Below, piece after piece: positions 59,442 to 64,000 of a DNA stretch of 64,000 nt. The notes beneath the pieces were generated by a model. It was not told the origin of the DNA. It did no database searches and saw nothing but the letters and a program-made list of their open reading frames with translations. Numbering within the stretch: the stretch's first letter is position 1; the number at the start of each line of letters is the position of its first letter. Position numbers and translations under genes: made by a program. The stretch comes from RUG100 sp963542695 (GTDB lineage: Bacteria; Bacillota; Clostridia; Peptostreptococcales; Anaerovoracaceae): positions 62,001 to 126,000 of the forward strand of contig CAUTYX010000002.1 in the NCBI GenBank assembly GCA_963542695.1, written 5' to 3'.

Positions 59442-60271
59442 CGTTCTTGTTCCTCCAACATCGATAGTATTGTAGTGTAATCCTGTTCTCTATGTTTCTC
59501 CCGTGCCGATTTCACCAGCTCCAGGGATAATAGACGATAAATTTCCTTTTGTCTGCCTTCTAAGTTATCCATATGGGCTTTGACCGTTTGGATATCGTTT
59601 CGTTCTAAAGAACCCGTCAGCGCCGCAACGGGTCCTTTCTCACAGACAGAGGCAATATTCCCAGTCATTAACGGTTCTAGTAGCGCTATGGCACCCTCTT
59701 TTTCAAAGCCGCAATCACATAGCAGGTCAATGGCCATCGCTGCCAATCCTACCATTAGATTGCTTGCCACACTGGCGGCACAATGGTATTTTTTCTTTTT
59801 ACTACTTTGTATCCGAGCCGTCTTGTTGCCACAAGATGTCAATAACCGCTGCAATATATCCGCCGTCTCGTCTTCCCCTTCAATAGTAAAGAAAGCTTTG
59901 GAAAGATCAGTTTCCCGGTTGTTAATGGCCATCATAGGATGGGCGGATCCGTATTTGCAAGAAGCCGTTTTCAGAACTTCTGAAGACACAGAACCACTGA
60001 CATGGCACAGCATTTTCCCTTCCAGATTAAGGTTCGCCAATTCTTTTGCAATCTCTTCAATGACCCCGTCAGAAGTGGTAATGAATATGATATCGCTATC
60101 TGTAACCAGTTCATTTATATTAGAAAAGACAGCCGATTCTGTTACTCGTGCTGCCTCTTTGGAACTCTCCATGGTTCGGCTGGCATACCCCGTCACAGGA
60201 ATATTATGCCGCCGAAAATATACGCCCAAGGAAGTGCCTGCCTTCCCTGCGCCAATAAAACCAATGTTCAT
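59438..60271 (-). CDS. Rossmann-like/DUF2520 reductase, probable ketopantoate reductase (PanG-like)
   Basis: 277 residues. N-terminal NAD(P) site GFIGAGKAGTSLGVYF, then a C-terminal helical DUF2520 domain (YHCAASVASNLMVGLAAMAIDLL). Not PanE, but this Rossmann plus DUF2520 class includes the alternative ketopantoate reductase PanG described in Francisella and present in C. difficile and Enterococcus. It sits first in the pan operon where the missing pantoate step is needed, which supports the role. No panE is visible here. Confidence 0.8.
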   Translation of the reverse strand: MNIGFIGAGKAGTSLGVYFRRHNIPVTGYASRTMESSKEAARVTESAVFSNINELVTDSDIIFITTSDGVIEEIAKELANLNLEGKMLCHVSGSVSSEVLKTASCKYGSAHPMMAINNRETDLSKAFFTIEGEDETADILQRLLTSCGNKTARIQSSKKKKYHCAASVASNLMVGLAAMAIDLLCDCGFEKEGAIALLEPLMTGNIASVCEKGPVAALTGSLERNDIQTVKAHMDNLEGRQKEIYRLLSLELVKSAREKHREQDYTTILSMLEEQER

Positions 60272-60469
60272 AGTATCATCTCCTCTGTTTCAATACGCTT
60301 TTTACACCAATGTGCTTTTTTACACGCGTTTAGCAAGAGATACCATTTCAAGTCCCACTCCCTTAGAGATATAGGCTTTCACAAATTTTATCCATATGAA
60401 ATTGTTATATGTTATGCTCCTGTGTGGTTCTCACTACAGTGCAAAAATAGTATACCACCATGGCAATGG

Positions 60470-60521
60470 AAAACCAAGAAAAATACCATCCGGGATTTCC
60501 CGTCTTTCACTTTCTTGGTTT
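60470..60521 (-). terminator. Probable terminator of the DUF2207 gene
   Basis: AACCAAGAAA (60470-60480) pairs with TTTCTTGGTT (60511-60521) with an inner CGGGA/TCCCG stem, directly past the DUF2207 stop at 60531. Confidence 0.5.
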
Positions 60522-60530
60522 ACTATATTT

Positions 60531-62495
60531 TCATTCTTCTGTATCTTTTTCTTGCGTTTCCGTCTTTCTCTTGAACTTTGACTTTGCCAAACCGCCAAAA
60601 GGAATGGCTTCTTTTTTATCGGACACAGACAATGCTTCCACCAAAGTCTTGGTGCATTTAATCAAATGACGGAAGACATCCCAGCTGTCGGCGTCTTTTA
60701 ATTCGCCGTGACTTGATTGATACCAAGACAATTCTCCGCCTTCTATGTGACGGAATGCCATAGACCATTTTTTCGGTACCCCCAGTACATAGGCATACGG
60801 CAGTACATTGGAATAGTACTCCGGATTATCGGTTACCACCTCTTCCAATTTTTCTCCATCGGCCTCTTTTATGTACTCTCTAAAACCGAGAAGCTGGCTG
60901 AGAGCTTCGGCACCGTATCGGGTCCTGCCTCCCATGAAACGTATGGTTCCATACGCTGCCAGAATAAAGACACATCCGGCCAATCCGCCAATGAAATAGC
61001 CTTCTCGCAGTACCAGCACCAATAGATACAGTATCAAGGATATGGCTAGCAGAATCACGCTGCACACGTTTTTTGAAATCGGTAGTGGCCAAGGACGGGA
61101 CCTTTTCTTTCCATATGACTGACCGGTAATTCCCATAACAGCACCTACATAGAGACAAATCAGGGAGATCAACAACAGAATGGATCCCAGCATATCAAAG
61201 CCCAGTCCGGCAATGAGTATCACCAATCCGGCATAGGCTACCCCTGCCAGTACCAAGGCCGCCACTCTCTGGAACGTAAATTTACCCGGGAAAACTTTCC
61301 GTTTTCGATCTTTGGTAAAGTATTCCGTTAACTGTTCTACCGCATTTTTGTAGTACTCCGGATGTTCTTGGTGTAATTCTTTGTCAGTTACTTTTTCCCC
61401 ATCACCGGCAGCAAAAAGACCGTCAAAGAACGTCTTTTGATAGGCTTTTGCATCTTCGGGCAAATCCTGCTGCTTTGTCAGGATATATTCTCCCAAATTT
61501 TCTTCAATGGTCAGATAGCCTTTGCCGGCAAACCAAAGAATCATAGACACCATGTCACGACTCTTAACTGTACCTGTCATAATATAGCCAGCTTCCGGCG
61601 GTGTCATATCTTCCGGTGGTTCCTGGCGTACTGTGGTTATCTTCTTGTTGTCTCTGCCAAAACGGTACCACAGTAAAAGCAGCAGCAAAGCAGCTATAAT
61701 CGACAATCCCACTACCAGCACTCGACCAAAGGCAGTGGATTTTTCTCCTGTGAAATATCCTTCCGGAAGGCTAATGACCGCACGAATTCCGGTTTTGACC
61801 TTTAATGGCTCATTAACTTTCATGGCAATGGTTTTGCCGCGAATCTTCCAGGAAACCATGTCGCTTTCGGTGCTCTGCCTTTTTTTCACCGTAAAGGCTT
61901 TGACTTTTGTTTTATCAAATTTTTTCGGCATGATAATAGTAATGGCGGCATTTTCAATAGCGGTGGGCCATTTATCAGGCAATGCCATATAGGAAAACGC
62001 ATCGGCTTCTTTTACCGTATCTTCGTACATGGTTACTTTATAGGATAGGTTGTATGTTTTCTTTCCTGTAATTTTTTTATTATCTCTTCCAATGGTGATT
62101 TTGTATTTTCCCGGTGTTCTTTTGATTTCAAAGACATCGTTTTCCACGGCAACATCGGCAATCTTAATGGGATTTCTGACCTTCTTTAATAGCTTGCCGG
62201 TGGCATCGGTGTATTCAATGACACTAAAGGCAGGAAGCGTCCGTTCAATGGTGCTAACGCCCTTCTTGCCGGCATCAATGGTGATTTTCTCGTTGATATA
62301 TGCCGAATTATCTTTGTTTACGTTAATCTGTACCCGGAAAGAATTGGTAGTAAAGCTCCCTTTACCAGCAGCTTTTGCCATGGATGCATTGCCCCATCCA
62401 GAACACATCATTGCAAGGGCAATTACCAAAACCATTAGCAGAACGAGAGTTCTCTCCAGAAGGTTTACTTTTCCATTTTTAACAATCTTGCTCAT
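60531..62495 (-). CDS. DUF2207 domain membrane protein
   Basis: 654 residues from ATG 62495. N-terminal signal-anchor (TLVLLMVLVIALAMMCSGWG), an external DUF2207 beta-domain (about 45-235: FRVQINVNKDNSAYINEKITID), a membrane helix (RVLVVGLSIIAALLLLLLWYRFG), a cytosolic segment with GYIMTGTVKSRDMVSMILWFAGKGYLTIEE, a pair of paired helices around 410-520, and a C-terminal region ending WYQSSHGELKDADSWDVF plus a Lys-rich tail. The family is common in Firmicutes and uncharacterised. It starts 20 bases behind ung. Confidence 0.85.
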   Translation of the reverse strand: MSKIVKNGKVNLLERTLVLLMVLVIALAMMCSGWGNASMAKAAGKGSFTTNSFRVQINVNKDNSAYINEKITIDAGKKGVSTIERTLPAFSVIEYTDATGKLLKKVRNPIKIADVAVENDVFEIKRTPGKYKITIGRDNKKITGKKTYNLSYKVTMYEDTVKEADAFSYMALPDKWPTAIENAAITIIMPKKFDKTKVKAFTVKKRQSTESDMVSWKIRGKTIAMKVNEPLKVKTGIRAVISLPEGYFTGEKSTAFGRVLVVGLSIIAALLLLLLWYRFGRDNKKITTVRQEPPEDMTPPEAGYIMTGTVKSRDMVSMILWFAGKGYLTIEENLGEYILTKQQDLPEDAKAYQKTFFDGLFAAGDGEKVTDKELHQEHPEYYKNAVEQLTEYFTKDRKRKVFPGKFTFQRVAALVLAGVAYAGLVILIAGLGFDMLGSILLLISLICLYVGAVMGITGQSYGKKRSRPWPLPISKNVCSVILLAISLILYLLVLVLREGYFIGGLAGCVFILAAYGTIRFMGGRTRYGAEALSQLLGFREYIKEADGEKLEEVVTDNPEYYSNVLPYAYVLGVPKKWSMAFRHIEGGELSWYQSSHGELKDADSWDVFRHLIKCTKTLVEALSVSDKKEAIPFGGLAKSKFKRKTETQEKDTEE

Positions 62496-62514
62496 GTTTC
62501 CTATCCTCTTCTCT

Positions 62515-63174
62515 TTACTCCGGTATTTGCCAGTCAATTGGTTCCCTTAGAAATGCGTTAGCTCTGCTAAAGTATTTGCCCCCAAAAAAGCCGCGATGTG
62601 CAGACAATGGACTGGGGTGTGGCGCTTCCAAGATCAAGTGATTCTTATTAGTAATCAACGCCTTTTTGCTACGGGCATTGGCCCCCCACAAAATAAAGAC
62701 CATAGGTTCCTGTCTATTGTTTAGAAGGCGAATAATCTCATCGGTTAGCATCTCCCAGCCTTTTCCCCGGTGGGAACCGGCATTGTGCTGCTGTACGGTT
62801 AACACTGTATTTAACAGCAGTACGCCTTGCTTTGCCCAATGTTCCAGATAGCCATGGCTAGGAATCTGAAAGCCGATATCATCATGAAGCTCCTTGTAGA
62901 TATTCCGTAGTGACGGCGGTATCAGTATGCCTTTTTTTACAGAAAAGCTAAGACCGTGAGCCTGTCCCGGTTCGTGATAGGGATCTTGTCCCAGTATAAC
63001 CACCTTTACCTTTTCATAGGGCGTGTATTTTAGCGCATTGAATATATCATACATATCCGGATATACGATATGGTGTGTATACTCCTGTTTCAAAAATTCC
63101 CGCAGCTGCAAATAGTATTCTTTTTGAAACTCCCCTGCCAGCAGCTGATCCCAGCTGTTTCCGATGTGAACCAT
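62515..63174 (-). CDS. ung: Uracil-DNA glycosylase (family 1)
   Basis: Excises uracil from DNA. VVILGQDPYHEPGQAHGLSFSV carries the catalytic Asp; PPSLRNIYKEL, QGVLLLNTVLTV, and HPSPLSAHRGFFG with the intercalating Leu and His. 219 residues, full length. TGGAG before the ATG. Confidence 0.97.
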   Translation of the reverse strand: MVHIGNSWDQLLAGEFQKEYYLQLREFLKQEYTHHIVYPDMYDIFNALKYTPYEKVKVVILGQDPYHEPGQAHGLSFSVKKGILIPPSLRNIYKELHDDIGFQIPSHGYLEHWAKQGVLLLNTVLTVQQHNAGSHRGKGWEMLTDEIIRLLNNRQEPMVFILWGANARSKKALITNKNHLILEAPHPSPLSAHRGFFGGKYFSRANAFLREPIDWQIPE

Positions 63175-63529
63175 GGTTGTCTCCAGTTTCTTGCTGTATT
63201 GCTTATAGCGATTATTGCACTTTTATGAATTGCAACAATTCATAGTAACTTCTCACTTCAATGATTTATATTAAATCACAGCAATCTTCTCGCTTAATTA
63301 TTCATAGCAATTCATAGCGATTGCTAATTTTGTTTATATAGTTGATTATACATCAGGATTTCGATGACAAGTATATTATTTGTTTATTCTTTTTGTTATT
63401 TTGATGATGCTCAGCTTTTTTAATGTACATTGATTGGTTTTTTTATAGTTCATAACTGACTAGAAGCCAATCCATAAACTTGGTATTGGCTTCTAGTGTA
63501 CGTTTTTCCGAAGCAGATGTTCACTTTTT
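63175..63529. other. 355-base gap upstream of ung
   Basis: A/T-rich. Short repeated AATTCATAG words occur at about 63237, 63299 and 63309. The strong hairpin at 63460-63496 serves the Fic gene. No gene supported. Confidence 0.5.
63460..63496 (-). terminator. Hairpin behind the Fic gene
   Basis: 12-bp perfect stem CTAGAAGCCAAT (63460-63471) with ATTGGCTTCTAG (63485-63496). The U-rich run on the minus strand is about 20 bases further, so it may be a terminator of either direction. Confidence 0.6.
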
Positions 63530-64000
63530 TTATTCTTTGAAAGTGCCGCTGATATGCAATGTCCGGTTATGAAGTGGATGATTGTCGTTCAGTAGGAGAT
63601 TGCGTAGAAATACTTCAAGGTATTCCGTTGTTTCATGGATTCCATTCTTCAGATCATTGTAATTGGCTCTGATCAGTGAATTTCTAAAATACCATGCATT
63701 CTCAGCAAAAATGTCGTTTGTCACATCAAAACCCAGCGTTCGCAAATATTTAATAAAAAATACCGCCGTCGTTCTGGTATTACCCTCACCAAATACATGA
63801 ATCTGCCAAAGTCCGGCCACAAACATCGCAAGGTGATGGATGATTTCATCCATCGAGAGGTTCTTGTAGGAAAAATTCTTCTCCTCCGAAAAATCATAGT
63901 CCAGTGTGGACCGCAGCTCCGTGGCACTACCATAGAGTACAGTTGCTCCATTCAGCACCCATTCTTTCTTTGTGATATTGTAATCCCGGATGCAACCGGC
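63530..64000 (-). CDS. Fic/DOC family protein, 5' truncated by the window edge
   Basis: The last 156 residues of a Fic-domain protein; the frame is open through the window end (upstream residues Ala-Gly-Cys-Ile-Arg-Asp-Tyr...), so the GTG at 63958 is internal. The active-site loop is HVFGEGNTRTTAVF, with catalytic His, the Gly-Asn, and Arg of the HxFx(D/E)GN(G/K)R motif (Gly replaced by Thr after Asn). Fic enzymes transfer AMP or other groups from nucleotides to proteins. Any inhibitory helix or antitoxin would be outside the window. Confidence 0.88.
   Translation of the reverse strand, partial: AGCIRDYNITKKEWVLNGATVLYGSATELRSTLDYDFSEEKNFSYKNLSMDEIIHHLAMFVAGLWQIHVFGEGNTRTTAVFFIKYLRTLGFDVTNDIFAENAWYFRNSLIRANYNDLKNGIHETTEYLEVFLRNLLLNDNHPLHNRTLHISGTFKE

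Noticed and set aside
59580..60374. 264-codon open frame opposite the PanG-like gene
   Set aside because: Antisense shadow; composition follows the real gene's codons.

Overview
The window looks like a chromosome segment of a low-GC, anaerobic Gram-positive bacterium of class Clostridia, possibly the Anaerovoracaceae / Family XIII area (genus not determinable from this sequence). The reasons are: AGGAGG-type ribosome sites, sigma-A promoters, a GGGtGRT protein beside a NifU-like scaffold, a DUF3793-flavodoxin pair, NhaC and NSS sodium-coupled transporters, a DNA polymerase I without proofreading residues, and no respiratory or haem genes. Apart from two tRNAs, everything recognisable is protein coding. 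I see no insertion sequence, prophage, rRNA or CRISPR array. About 49 of 57 protein genes lie on the minus strand.

Layout. 0-10 kb: end of an AIM24-family gene (+), acyl-CoA synthetase, the arginine operon argC-J-B-D with a strong promoter and possible ARG box, lysA, a divergent EamA exporter, and a PRPP synthetase. 10-18 kb: metallo-hydrolase, two SGNH hydrolases, GNAT, a broken NlpC/P60 gene, the DUF3793-flavodoxin operon with twin operators, a 600-base repeat-filled gap, and an alkyladenine glycosylase. 18-29 kb: EamA exporter; an operon of a 940-residue HD-GNAT-amidohydrolase fusion, NhaC and a zinc-ribbon/SHOCT protein; the NifU-like/GGGtGRT/aldo-keto reductase operon; two small proteins; proC; NUDIX. 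29-38 kb: nitroreductase, a YibE/F pair, yajC behind two tRNA-Leu genes, and polA-coaE-peptide-binding protein. 38-48 kb: dinB, dnaE, a small Cys-rich protein, MscS channel, typA, NSS transporter, then a convergent gap with DnaA-type boxes. 48-64 kb: NUDIX, TM2 protein, an MMPL exporter with a heptad-repeat partner under a TetR regulator, a polar amino-acid ABC transporter, a methyltransferase, panC-panB with a PanG-like reductase, a DUF2207 protein, ung, and the end of a Fic gene cut by the window edge.

How it fits together. The metabolic core is amino acid supply (arginine, lysine, proline, amino-acid uptake and export) and CoA synthesis (a PanG-like reductase, PanB, PanC, and CoaE elsewhere). 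DNA replication and repair genes cluster at 35-43 kb (polA, dinB, dnaE), with ung and the glycosylase elsewhere. The most unusual items are the three-domain fusion enzyme, the 39-base palindromic repeat field, a 16-base inverted repeat that could mask a start site in read-through mRNA, three genes whose promoters predict leaderless mRNA, and a DnaA-box cluster away from any dnaA gene.
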